From positions 1-64,000 of the forward strand of contig NZ_LKPJ01000018.1 of the NCBI RefSeq assembly GCF_001443045.1: DNA of 64,000 nucleotides, given 5' to 3'. Shown in pieces: positions 46,428 to 55,156 of the stretch. The notes under the pieces were generated by a model. The model ran no database searches. It was given only the letters and a program-made list of their open reading frames with translations, and was not told the DNA's origin. Within the stretch, counting starts at the first letter, position 1; the number at the start of each line of letters is the position of its first letter. This DNA comes from Burkholderia ambifaria. GTDB taxonomy: Bacteria > Pseudomonadota > Gammaproteobacteria > Burkholderiales > Burkholderiaceae. The position numbers and the translations under genes are program-made.

Positions 46428-47321
46428 TTATTCTTCAGTTGCGACGTTGCCGCGCAGGCGCGCGAGGATGCCCTCGAGCGCATCGAGGTTGCCGAAGTCG
46501 ATCATCACCTGCCCTCGCCCGCGGCGACCGAGCTTGATCTTCACCGTCGACGCGAGCAGGTCGGACAACTCCTCCTCGAGACGACGCGTGTCGCGGCCGC
46601 CGTCATCCTTCGCGCGCGCCTTCACCGCCGGCGCTTCCTTCGTCGTATGCGCGACCAGCTTCTCGGTCTCGCGCACCGACATGCGCTTGTTGACGACCTG
46701 GTGCGCGAGCGTAATCTGGGTTGCCGCGTCGACTGCGAGCAGCGCACGCGCGTGGCCCATGTCGAGATCGCCGGCCAGCAGCATCGTCTGCACCGGCGAT
46801 GCGAGGTTCAGCAGGCGCAGCAGGTTCGACACCGCGCTGCGCGAACGGCCGACCGATTCGGCCGCCTGTTCGTGCGTGAAACCGAACTCGTCGAGCAGGC
46901 GTTGGATACCGTGCGCCTCTTCCAGCGGATTCAGGTCTTCACGCTGGATGTTCTCGATCAGCGCCATCGCGGCGGCGGCCTGATCGGACACGTCCTTCAC
47001 GAGCACCGGCACTTCGTCGAGGCCAGCCAGGCGCGCCGCACGGAAACGGCGCTCGCCGGCGATGATCTCGTATCTATCAGATGAAATGGGCCGTACCAGG
47101 ATCGGCTGCATCACGCCTTGCGCGCGAATGCTGGCCGCCAGCTCCTGCAGGCTGCCTTCGTCCATCCGCGTGCGCGGTTGATACTTGCCGGCCTGCAGCT
47201 TGCCGAGTGCGAGCGTGTTCGGCGCACCCTCGATCTTCACCGCTTCGGTGATGTCCGCACTGCCGCCGAGCAGGGCTTCGAGGCCACGTCCCAAGCCCTT
47301 CTTCTTTGGTACCGCGTTCAT
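46428..47321 (-). CDS. parB: Chromosome partitioning protein ParB
   Basis: This is the CTPase clamp that loads at parS and spreads to form the partition complex, 297 residues. The ParB/Srx domain carries GERRFRAARLAGL and NIQREDLNPLEEAHG. The HTH is FTHEQAAESVGRSRSAVSNLLRLL. The C-terminal dimer domain is VKIKLGRRGRGQVMIDFGNLD. The start MNAVPKKKGLGRGLEALLGG is the typical N-terminus. It is 31 bases after parA. Two parS sites lie within 5 kb. Confidence 0.97.
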   Translation of the reverse strand: MNAVPKKKGLGRGLEALLGGSADITEAVKIEGAPNTLALGKLQAGKYQPRTRMDEGSLQELAASIRAQGVMQPILVRPISSDRYEIIAGERRFRAARLAGLDEVPVLVKDVSDQAAAAMALIENIQREDLNPLEEAHGIQRLLDEFGFTHEQAAESVGRSRSAVSNLLRLLNLASPVQTMLLAGDLDMGHARALLAVDAATQITLAHQVVNKRMSVRETEKLVAHTTKEAPAVKARAKDDGGRDTRRLEEELSDLLASTVKIKLGRRGRGQVMIDFGNLDALEGILARLRGNVATEE

Positions 47322-47352
47322 GTCTTTCTTCCTCGCTTCGCTCATGTCCGGA

Positions 47353-48132
47353 TCACGACACCTCGAACGCGCGCACGCGGTCGATCATCTCGGCACCGAA
47401 CTGGAGATACGCCTGCGCACCGCGCGAGTTGCGGTCGAACACGACGCCCGGCAACCCGTAACTCGGCGCTTCCGCCAGGCGCACGTTACGCGGAATCACC
47501 GCGTCGAACACCTTGTCGCCGAAGTGCGCTTTCAGTTGATCGGAGACTTGCTGCTGCAGCGTGATGCGCGGATCGAACATCACGCGCAACAAGCCGATGA
47601 TCTTCAGGTCGCGGTTCATGTTCGCGTGAACCTGTTTGATCGTGTTGACGAGATCCGACAACCCTTCCAGCGCGAAGTACTCGCACTGCATCGGGATCAC
47701 GACGCCATGCGCCGCGCACAGTCCGTTCAGCGTCAGCAGCGACAGCGTCGGCGGGCAATCGATCAGCACGAAGTCGTAGTCGTCGGCCACGCGCTCGAGT
47801 GCGCCCTTCAACCGACGCTCGCGGTTGTCGATGCTGATCAACTCGATCTCGGCACCGGACAACTCGCGGTTGGCCGGCAGCACGTCGTATGTGACGCCCT
47901 CCGGACGCACGCGCGCATCCGTTACCGATACGCCGTCGACCAGCACTTCGTACACGGTCGACTCGCAGGCGGCCTTGTCGATCCCGCTGCCCATCGTCGC
48001 GTTGCCCTGCGGATCGAGATCGATCAGCAGGACTCGTTGCTCCTGCGCTGCAAGGCTTGCGGCGAGATTGACCGATGTCGTCGTCTTGCCGACGCCCCCC
48101 TTCTGGTTCGCAACGCAGAAGATCTTTGCCAT
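47353..48132 (-). CDS. parA: Chromosome partitioning ATPase ParA
   Basis: This is a MinD/ParA ATPase, 259 residues, starting MAKIFCVANQKGGVGKTTTS with the deviant Walker A at residues about 10-18. DYDFVLIDCPPTLSLLTLNGL is Walker B. It forms an ATP-dependent nucleoid gradient that moves ParB-parS complexes. A 10-codon extension upstream was rejected. It follows rsmG by 51 bases. Confidence 0.97.
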   Translation of the reverse strand: MAKIFCVANQKGGVGKTTTSVNLAASLAAQEQRVLLIDLDPQGNATMGSGIDKAACESTVYEVLVDGVSVTDARVRPEGVTYDVLPANRELSGAEIELISIDNRERRLKGALERVADDYDFVLIDCPPTLSLLTLNGLCAAHGVVIPMQCEYFALEGLSDLVNTIKQVHANMNRDLKIIGLLRVMFDPRITLQQQVSDQLKAHFGDKVFDAVIPRNVRLAEAPSYGLPGVVFDRNSRGAQAYLQFGAEMIDRVRAFEVS

Positions 48133-48183
48133 CGTTGGTGTGTTCCCTTTACCTTCAAACAAACGGCGCGCTACTGCGCGCCT

Positions 48184-48870
48184 TCAATTCGCCTCGTCGA
48201 CGGTGACCTCGATCAGATGCCGTTCGGCATCGAGCATCGGCACCGCCAGCCGCATCGTCTGCTTCACGCGACTGCCTTCCGGCAGTCGCGCAATTTCGTC
48301 GTCCGGGTGGACACCCTTCATTGCCCAGATCGATCCGCCGGGCGCGACGAGATGTCGAGCAAGTTTAACGAAGTCGGATAGGTCCGCGAAAGCGCGGGAT
48401 ACGATCATGTCGAATTTTTCCGGCACTTCGACACCCGGCTGCAGCGATTCGACCCGCCCGGTGACGACCGACAGGTTCGCGAGCTTCAACTCCGCGCGCA
48501 TCTGCGTCTGGAATGCAGACTTCTTCTGCACAATATCGTTCAGCGTCACCTGCCAGTCCGGCTGGACGATTGCCAGCACGATACCGGGCAACCCGCCACC
48601 CGAACCCACGTCAAGCACGCGTGCCGATGCACGGCCGCGCAGATGCGGAACGATGGAGAGCGAATCGAGGATGTGCTGGATCAGCATCTGCTTCGGGTCG
48701 CGGATCGCGGTCAGGTTGTAGACCGCGTTCCACTTGCCGAGCAGCGCGACATAGTCGAGCAGCTGGTTGCGTTGCGCATCCGTCAATGCGATGTCGAGCG
48801 CGGCCGTGCCGTCGACGAGCATCCCTTCAAGTACGTCCCGATTAACCGCCGGCGCGCGACGCGCCGTCAC
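48184..48870 (-). CDS. rsmG: 16S rRNA (guanine527-N7)-methyltransferase
   Basis: This is an AdoMet-dependent methyltransferase, 228 residues, formerly gidB. ARVLDVGSGGGLPGIVLAI (near 83-101) is the AdoMet-binding motif, and IVSRAFADLSDFVKLARHL is a family segment. It modifies G527 of 16S rRNA; its loss gives low-level streptomycin resistance in other bacteria. Its ATG overlaps the mnmG stop by 4 bases. Confidence 0.96.
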   Translation of the reverse strand: MTARRAPAVNRDVLEGMLVDGTAALDIALTDAQRNQLLDYVALLGKWNAVYNLTAIRDPKQMLIQHILDSLSIVPHLRGRASARVLDVGSGGGLPGIVLAIVQPDWQVTLNDIVQKKSAFQTQMRAELKLANLSVVTGRVESLQPGVEVPEKFDMIVSRAFADLSDFVKLARHLVAPGGSIWAMKGVHPDDEIARLPEGSRVKQTMRLAVPMLDAERHLIEVTVDEAN

Positions 48871-50837
48871 TGTTGCGTCGGGACGGTGCCGTCCCCCTGC
48901 TCCGTCGCCTCTGCGGCGGCGCCGTTACGGCGACCAAGGCCGCGGCGCTTCAGGTGCACCATCAGCAACGAGATCGCAGCCGGCGTGACGCCCGAGATCC
49001 GCGATGCCTGGCCGATCGTTTCCGGCCGGAACTCGTTGAGCTTCTGGCTCACTTCGAACGACAGGCCGCGTACTTCGCGGTAGTCGATGCCGTCCGGCAG
49101 GCGCGTGTTCTCGTTCGCATCGTTGCGCTCGATCTCGCTCGCCTGGCGTTCGATATAACCCTGATATTTGATGCCGATCTCGACTTGCTCCTTGATCTGC
49201 TCGAGCAGCACCGGGTCGTCGGCCAGCGGCTCCGCCGGCGCGCATTCACCACCCTTCAGGCCGCAGACGCCGTCGTAGCTGATGCCCGGGCGGCGCAGCA
49301 GTTCGGCGAGGCTGTACTCGTGATCGATCGCCTTGCCGAGCAATGCGGTCGCCTCTTCCGGCGGCAGCGTCTTCGGCGTGACCCAGGTTGACTTCAGTCG
49401 TTCGGTTTCACGTGAAACAGCGTCGCGTTTCCGGCTGAACGCATCCCAGCGCACGTCGTCGACGAGGCCCAGCTCGCGGCCGATCTCGGTCAGGCGCATG
49501 TCCGCATTGTCTTCACGCAGGCTAAGCCGGTACTCCGCGCGGCTCGTGAACATCCGGTACGGCTCCGCTACGCCACGCGTGACGAGATCGTCGACCAGCA
49601 CGCCAAGATAGGCCTGGTCGCGACGCGGGCACCATGCGTCCTTCTCCTGCACGTAGCGGCCGGCGTTCAGGCCAGCCAGCAGGCCTTGTGCGGCCGCTTC
49701 TTCGTAGCCAGTCGTACCATTGATCTGGCCCGCAAAGAACAGCCCGTTGATCGCCTTCGTCTCGAGCGACGCCTTCAGCGCGCGCGGATCGAAGTAGTCG
49801 TACTCGATCGCGTAGCCAGGACGCAGGATGTGCGCGTTCTCGAGGCCGCGCATCGAGTGCACGAGCTCGAGCTGCACGTCGAACGGCAGGCTTGTCGAGA
49901 TCCCGTTCGGGTAGAACTCGTTCGTAGTCAGCCCTTCCGGCTCGAGGAAGATCTGGTGTGACTCCTTCGACGCGAACCGGTGGATCTTGTCCTCGATCGA
50001 CGGACAGTAACGCGGGCCGACGCCTTCGATCACGCCTGTATACATAGGCGAACGGTCGAGGCCGCCGCGAATGATGTCGTGCGTGCGCTCGTTCGTGTGC
50101 GTGACCCAACACGGCAGCTGCTGCGGATGTTGCTCCGCACGGCCCAGGAACGAGAACACCGGGATCGGATCGAGGTCGCCCGGCTGCTCGTCCAGCTTCG
50201 AAAAGTCGATCGAGCGGCCATCGATACGCGGCGGCGTACCGGTCTTCAGGCGGCCCTGCGGTAGCTTCAGCTCCTTCAGACGCGCCGACAGCGACACGGC
50301 TGCCGGATCGCCTGCGCGCCCGCCCGTATAGTTGTTCAGGCCGACGTGGATCTTGCCGTCGAGGAACGTGCCGGCCGTCAGCACCACCGCACGTGCGCGG
50401 AAGCGGATGCCGATCTGCGTGACGGCACCAACAACGCGGTCGCCTTCGACCATCAGATCATCGACTGCCTGCTGGAACAGCCACAGGTTCGGCTGATTCT
50501 CGAGCCGGTGGCGGATCGCAGCCTTGTACAGGATGCGGTCGGCCTGCGCACGCGTCGCGCGCACGGCCGGGCCCTTCGACGAATTGAGGATCCGGAACTG
50601 AATACCGCTCTCGTCCGTCGCGGCGGCCATCGCGCCGCCGAGCGCATCGACTTCCTTGACCAGATGGCCCTTGCCAATGCCGCCGATCGACGGATTGCAG
50701 CTCATCTGGCCGAGCGTTTCGATGTTATGGGTCAGCAGCAGCGTCTTCGCACCCATACGGGCCGATGCCAACGCGGCCTCCGTGCCGGCGTGCCCGCCAC
50801 CGACGACGATGACGTCAAATTCTGTGGGAAAAAGCAT
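48867..50837 (-). CDS. mnmG: tRNA uridine-34 carboxymethylaminomethyl modification enzyme
   Basis: This is the FAD-binding partner of MnmE in making cmnm5U34 in tRNA, 656 residues, formerly gidA. The N-terminal FDVIVVGGGHAGTEAALASARMG is the dinucleotide motif. GRLKTGTPPRIDGRSID and GQINGTTGYEEAAAQGL are the two GidA signatures. A parS-like site lies inside the coding sequence (49405-49418). It is first in the rsmG-parAB transcript. Confidence 0.97.
   Translation of the reverse strand: MLFPTEFDVIVVGGGHAGTEAALASARMGAKTLLLTHNIETLGQMSCNPSIGGIGKGHLVKEVDALGGAMAAATDESGIQFRILNSSKGPAVRATRAQADRILYKAAIRHRLENQPNLWLFQQAVDDLMVEGDRVVGAVTQIGIRFRARAVVLTAGTFLDGKIHVGLNNYTGGRAGDPAAVSLSARLKELKLPQGRLKTGTPPRIDGRSIDFSKLDEQPGDLDPIPVFSFLGRAEQHPQQLPCWVTHTNERTHDIIRGGLDRSPMYTGVIEGVGPRYCPSIEDKIHRFASKESHQIFLEPEGLTTNEFYPNGISTSLPFDVQLELVHSMRGLENAHILRPGYAIEYDYFDPRALKASLETKAINGLFFAGQINGTTGYEEAAAQGLLAGLNAGRYVQEKDAWCPRRDQAYLGVLVDDLVTRGVAEPYRMFTSRAEYRLSLREDNADMRLTEIGRELGLVDDVRWDAFSRKRDAVSRETERLKSTWVTPKTLPPEEATALLGKAIDHEYSLAELLRRPGISYDGVCGLKGGECAPAEPLADDPVLLEQIKEQVEIGIKYQGYIERQASEIERNDANENTRLPDGIDYREVRGLSFEVSQKLNEFRPETIGQASRISGVTPAAISLLMVHLKRRGLGRRNGAAAEATEQGDGTVPTQQ
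49405..49418. promoter_or_regulatory. parS site inside mnmG
   Basis: GTTTCACGTGAAAC is the 14-base core of the bacterial parS consensus (TGTTNCACGTGAAACA), perfect here; the outer flanks are G and A. It is within 2.1 kb of parB's gene start. Confidence 0.85.
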
Positions 50838-51357
50838 GGTGGATTCCGTACGCAGGACAGCGCACGAACCTATCTGAGAAATGTATGGGCCGAATTATAG
50901 CGGGTTCGCTTTTCACCCGAAGACCATCCGAATGGTAGGGCCCGTTCATTTGGCCAGTTTTTTTCGACCGATCGGCCGAGCTGTGCCCGCCGTCGCCGCG
51001 TCTACGACGCCGTCGCGACTTCGACGCACACCATCTAGCTGTGCAAAACCGGGCATTGGGCAGTTGCTCGTGAAACCCGAGTCGATTCGTCGTCACAGTA
51101 TTTCCTGTCGGTCGCCCGATGCTTATCCCCTGTGCCGTTCGTCTCGTAGCGATAGAGGACTGTCGCGCGCACAACGCTCGTTACCCTGTGCAACCCTGGC
51201 GCGGTGAGACACCTCACTGCCCTCACAGGGCTTCTACTTGATGCTCCGGCACTTATCCCCAACCCCGATTCACCGTTGCATCTCCCTGCTCCCGGAAACA
51301 AAAGCGGCGTGTTTCACGTGAAACACGCCGCCGGTTTCCCGCCAACCGCCCCGACCA
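50838..51357. other. mnmG upstream region
   Basis: This 520-base gap between mnmG and livF on the same strand contains the mnmG promoter and a parS palindrome at its far end. The TTATCCCC octamers at 51123 and 51254 resemble DnaA boxes only imperfectly. No coding sequence was seen. Confidence 0.5.
51304..51331. promoter_or_regulatory. parS site within a 28-bp perfect palindrome
   Basis: The parS core GTTTCACGTGAAAC (51311-51324) is extended symmetrically on both sides by TGTGCGGCG-type arms to a 28-base perfect palindrome. It begins 27 bases downstream of the livF stop on the minus strand, so the hairpin may also act in ending the liv transcript. Confidence 0.9.
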
Positions 51358-52113
51358 TCAAGCCGATTTCTTCGCCAGCCCGAGGTAGGTTTCGATCACG
51401 CGCGGATTCTGTGCCAACTCGGCCGCCGGTCCTTCCAACGCAAACTCACCGGTCTCCAGTACATAGCCGTAGTCCGAGATCTGCAGTGCCGCCCGTGCGT
51501 TCTGCTCGATCAGCAGCGTCGCAACGCCGGTACCGCGCAACGCGCTGATGATATGAAAAATCTCCTTCACGATCAGCGGCGCCAGCCCGAGGCTCGGCTC
51601 GTCGAGCATCAGCAGGTCGGGCTTGCCCATCAGCGCGCGCCCCACCGCGAGCATCTGCCGCTCACCGCCCGACAGCGTACCCGCCGCCTGCCTGCGCCGC
51701 TCCCTGAGCCGCGGAAACAACACAAACACATGATCGAGCTGGTCGAGAAAGTTCGACTCGCCCGCGAGCTTGCGGCGATACGCGCCCAGCACGAGGTTGT
51801 CTTCGACCGTCATCGTGCTGAACAGCTCGCGCTTTTCCGGCACGAGGCACATCCCGCGCGCGACGCGCTGTTCGACCGGCAGCGCGCCCACGTCGTTGCC
51901 GCGGTACATGACCGCGCCCGACGCATGTCCTGTCACGGGCAGCGCGCCCATGATCGCGTTCAGCAGCGTCGACTTGCCGGCCCCGTTCGGACCGATCACG
52001 CTGACGATCTGCCCTGCGCCGACCTTGATCGCCGCACCGTGCAGCGCCTCGACCTTCCCGTACCGGACCGCCAGTCCGCGCACCTCGAGAATCGGTATCG
52101 TCGTGTCCGTCAT
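51358..52113 (-). CDS. livF: LIV-type ABC transporter ATP-binding protein LivF
   Basis: This is a cytoplasmic ATPase of a branched-chain amino acid (or related amide) importer, 251 residues. Walker A GPNGAGKSTLLNAIMG (near 43), signature LSGGERQMLAVGRALM (near 148) and Walker B LLMLDEPSLGLAPL are intact. The ATG at 52113 overlaps the stop of the upstream fusion gene (ATGA). It is last in an operon of binding protein, livH and fused livM-livG. Confidence 0.93.
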   Translation of the reverse strand: MTDTTIPILEVRGLAVRYGKVEALHGAAIKVGAGQIVSVIGPNGAGKSTLLNAIMGALPVTGHASGAVMYRGNDVGALPVEQRVARGMCLVPEKRELFSTMTVEDNLVLGAYRRKLAGESNFLDQLDHVFVLFPRLRERRRQAAGTLSGGERQMLAVGRALMGKPDLLMLDEPSLGLAPLIVKEIFHIISALRGTGVATLLIEQNARAALQISDYGYVLETGEFALEGPAAELAQNPRVIETYLGLAKKSA

Positions 52114-53897
52114 CACTCCACCCCGCCCAGATACGCTTCGAGCACCGCCGGATCCTGCTGCACGTCCTGCGGCAGCCCTTCCGCGATCCGCGTGCCGAAT
52201 TCCATCACCACCAGCCGGTCGGTGAGGTTCATCACGAAATCCATGTCATGTTCCACGAGCAACACGCTCATCCCTTCGGCCTTCAGGCGCCGCAGCAAAT
52301 CGGCGAGTTGCTGCTTCTCCTGGTAGCGCAGCCCGGCGGCCGGTTCGTCGAGCAGCAACAGCGTCGGGTCGCAGCACAGCGCGCGCGCGATTTCGAGAAT
52401 CCGCTGCTGGCCGAGCGCGAGGCTGCCCGCTTCGTCGTACATGTGCCTTTCGAGCCCAACTCGGCGGATCTGCCGCGCCGCTTCGGCCAGCAGTTGCGCT
52501 TCCTCGTGCGCATTGAGCCGCGCGATGCTGCGCCACACGCCCGTCTGACCGCGCAAATGCGCACCGATCGCGACGTTCTCGAGCACGGTCATCGTCGGCA
52601 GCAGCTTCACGTGCTGGAACGTACGGCCGATCCCGCGCCTGACGATCTGGCGCGACGTGAGCCCGTCGATCCGCTCACCGCGGAACGTGATCGTGCCGCC
52701 GGTCGGCTGCAGCACGCCGGTCACGAGGTTGAACGTGGTGGACTTGCCGGCGCCGTTCGGGCCGATCAGGCCAATGATCTGCCCCGCTTTCACGTCGAAA
52801 CTGACATCGTTGACGGCCACCAGCCCGCCGAACTGCTTGCGCGCGTTGTCGACGACGAGCAGCGGCTCGCCCGCGACAGGCTTCGCGCGCTGCGGCAGCG
52901 GATCGGCATGATCGGGCACATGTGCGCGCGGCCCACGCGGAAACAGCTTCGCGACGAACGGCCACACGCCCTGCCGCGCGTACTGCAGCAGCAGCACCAT
53001 CAGCACGCCGAACACGATGATCTCGAAGTTCCCTTCCGAGCCGAGCAGCTTCGGCAACAGCGTCTGCAGGTAGTCCTGCAGCACCGTGAGGATCGCCGCA
53101 CCGAGCACGGCGCCCCACACGTGCGACACGCCGCCGACCACGGCCATGAACAGGAATTCGATCCCATGGTTCAGGCCGAACGGGGTCGGGTTCACCGCGC
53201 GCTGCAGATGCGCGTACAGGAAGCCCGATACCGCCGCGAGCACGGCCGCGTAGATGAAGATCACGACGCGCATCCACGCGGTGTTCACGCCCATCGCCTC
53301 GGCCATTACGCCGCCGCCGCGTAGCGCGCGGATCGCGCGGCCGGGCCGGCTGTTGAGCAGGTTCTGCACCGACACGATCGCCGCCAGCACGACGGCCCAG
53401 ATCAGGAAGTACAGGCTGCGGCCGCTTTCGAGCTCGATGCCGAACAGGTTCAGCGCCGGAATCCCGTTGATTCCGTCGTACTTGCCGAGCAGTTCGAGGT
53501 TGCCGAACAGATAGAACAGCGCAAGGCCCCATGCGATCGTACCGAGCGGCAGGAAGTGCCCGGACAGCCGCATCGTGACCGCACCGAGCACGAGCGCGAC
53601 GAGTGCCGTCAGCACGACGCCGACGATCAGCGCGAGCCACGGCGACACGCCGTATCGCGTGGTCAGAAACGCCGTCGCATACGCGCCGATGCCGACGAAC
53701 GCGGCCTGCCCGAAGCTCGTCATCCCGCCGACGCCCGTCAGCAGCACGAGCCCGATCGCGACGATCGCGTAGAGGCCGATGTAGTTCAGCAGCGTGATCC
53801 AGTACTCGGGCACGTGCAGCGCGCCGGGCAGCACCGGCAGCGCGAACAGCACCACGAGAAACACCCAGAAGGTCTTGTTGCGTACCATTGTCTTCAT
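52113..53897 (-). CDS. LIV-type ABC transporter, fused LivM permease and LivG ATPase
   Basis: A single 594-residue chain. Residues 1 to about 325 are a LivM permease (GLYAIVAIGLVLLTGVGGMTSFGQAAFVGIGAYATA, then GIEFLFMAVVGGVSHVWGAVLGA). After a short Pro/Ala/Asp linker, residues about 345-594 are a LivG ATPase (GPNGAGKSTTFNLVTG, SLALGQQRILEIARAL, LLLLDEPAAGL). The signature is the LALGQQR form common in LivG. The fusion removes the usual separate livG. It is 4 bases after livH. The substrate is probably a branched-chain amino acid. Confidence 0.93.
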   Translation of the reverse strand: MKTMVRNKTFWVFLVVLFALPVLPGALHVPEYWITLLNYIGLYAIVAIGLVLLTGVGGMTSFGQAAFVGIGAYATAFLTTRYGVSPWLALIVGVVLTALVALVLGAVTMRLSGHFLPLGTIAWGLALFYLFGNLELLGKYDGINGIPALNLFGIELESGRSLYFLIWAVVLAAIVSVQNLLNSRPGRAIRALRGGGVMAEAMGVNTAWMRVVIFIYAAVLAAVSGFLYAHLQRAVNPTPFGLNHGIEFLFMAVVGGVSHVWGAVLGAAILTVLQDYLQTLLPKLLGSEGNFEIIVFGVLMVLLLQYARQGVWPFVAKLFPRGPRAHVPDHADPLPQRAKPVAGEPLLVVDNARKQFGGLVAVNDVSFDVKAGQIIGLIGPNGAGKSTTFNLVTGVLQPTGGTITFRGERIDGLTSRQIVRRGIGRTFQHVKLLPTMTVLENVAIGAHLRGQTGVWRSIARLNAHEEAQLLAEAARQIRRVGLERHMYDEAGSLALGQQRILEIARALCCDPTLLLLDEPAAGLRYQEKQQLADLLRRLKAEGMSVLLVEHDMDFVMNLTDRLVVMEFGTRIAEGLPQDVQQDPAVLEAYLGGVE

Positions 53898-53901
53898 CGC
53901 G

Positions 53902-54957
53902 TCACTCCTCTTCCTCTTCAGCGTGCGGCGTCGCGAAACTGCGCCACAGCAGCACCGGGATGATCAGTGTGAACACGATCACTTCCTTGTACGCGCTCGC
54001 CCAGAACGACGAATACGATTCGAGCACGCCGACAAGCAGCGAGCCGGCGGCCGCGAGCGGATAGCTGACCAGCCCGCCGATGATCGCGCCGACGAAGCCC
54101 TTCAGGCCGATCAGGAAGCCGGAGTCGTAATAGATCGTCGTCAGCGGGCCGACGAGAATGCCGGACAGCACGCCGAGCCCCGCTGCCAGCGTGAACGCGA
54201 GCCGCCCTGCTTCGGTCGTGCCGATGCCGACGAGCCTCGCGCCGAGCCGGTTCACCGACGTCGCGCGCAGCGCCTTGCCGGCGATCGTGCGGCCGAAGTA
54301 CACGTAGAGCGCGCCGATCAGCACCAGCGCGGTCACGACCACGAGGATGCTCTGCACCGACACCGTCATGCTGCCGACCGACAGCGAGGCATCCGCGAAT
54401 CCGTTGGTGCGCGAGCCTTCCGCGCCGAACATCACGAGCCCGAGGCCGACCATCGCGAAATGGACGGCGACCGACACGATCAGCAGCAGCAGCGTCGTGC
54501 CCTCGGCGATCGGCTGATACACAAGCCGGTAGACAAACGGCCCCATCGGCACGACGATCGCGAGCGTCAGTGCGATCTGCGCGAGCATCGGTAGCGGCTG
54601 CACGGCAAAGCTGCGCGTGAGCGCGAACACCGCGAGCGGCAGCAGCACGTAGCGGCTCGCCAGCGTCGCGAGCGTGCGGCCGAGTTGATGGCGGCGTTCG
54701 CGATGGCGGATCAGGCCACCGACTTCCAGCAGGAAGCACGCGATGCCCATCACGAACAACAGCCAGCAGGTGGCGGGAAATTTCTGCGCCTGCAACGCCG
54801 CAAGCGTGAGCGCACCATAGGCGACGAATTCGCCCTGGGGAATGAAGATCACCCGCGTGACGGAAAACACCAGCACGAGCGCCAGCGACAGCAATGCGTA
54901 AATGGCGCCGGTCGTGATGCCGTCTTGCGCGAGGATCGCTGCAATCGAGAGATCCAT
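53902..54957 (-). CDS. LIV-type ABC transporter permease LivH
   Basis: This is an inner-membrane permease, 351 residues. It has the LivH N-terminus (DGITTGAIYALLSLALVLVFSVTRVIFIPQGEFVAYGAL) and the coupling region (KALRATSVNRLGARLVGIGTTEAGRLAFTLAAGLG). It is longer than typical LivH because of a loop near 75-115, and ends in an acidic HAEEEEE tail. It lies 199 bases downstream of the binding-protein gene. Confidence 0.92.
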   Translation of the reverse strand: MDLSIAAILAQDGITTGAIYALLSLALVLVFSVTRVIFIPQGEFVAYGALTLAALQAQKFPATCWLLFVMGIACFLLEVGGLIRHRERRHQLGRTLATLASRYVLLPLAVFALTRSFAVQPLPMLAQIALTLAIVVPMGPFVYRLVYQPIAEGTTLLLLIVSVAVHFAMVGLGLVMFGAEGSRTNGFADASLSVGSMTVSVQSILVVVTALVLIGALYVYFGRTIAGKALRATSVNRLGARLVGIGTTEAGRLAFTLAAGLGVLSGILVGPLTTIYYDSGFLIGLKGFVGAIIGGLVSYPLAAAGSLLVGVLESYSSFWASAYKEVIVFTLIIPVLLWRSFATPHAEEEEE

Positions 54958-55156
54958 ACGTTTCGTGTATCGAGAATGCTGTGGAGAAACGAAAGGCGGG
55001 AACGGCCGGGGCGCACGGACCGCAAGATCGGCGCGTCAGGCACCCGCGGCGGGCCTCGGCGGTTCCAGGCGGCAGGGCGCGGCGCGTCAGGCCCCGCACC
55101 CTGCCGACGGCGCGCACGACGCCGTTCGCGCCGCGCACGCCGGTTTCACGTGGTGC

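Noticed and set aside
50950..51300. Possible replication origin upstream of mnmG
   Set aside because: mnmG is next to oriC in some bacteria, but here only imperfect DnaA boxes (TTATCCCC) occur, there is no AT-rich unwinding stretch, and dnaA is absent.
55143..55156. Third parS-like sequence after the binding-protein gene
   Set aside because: Only the left 10 bases fit; the right half (GTGC for AAAC) breaks the palindrome needed for ParB binding.
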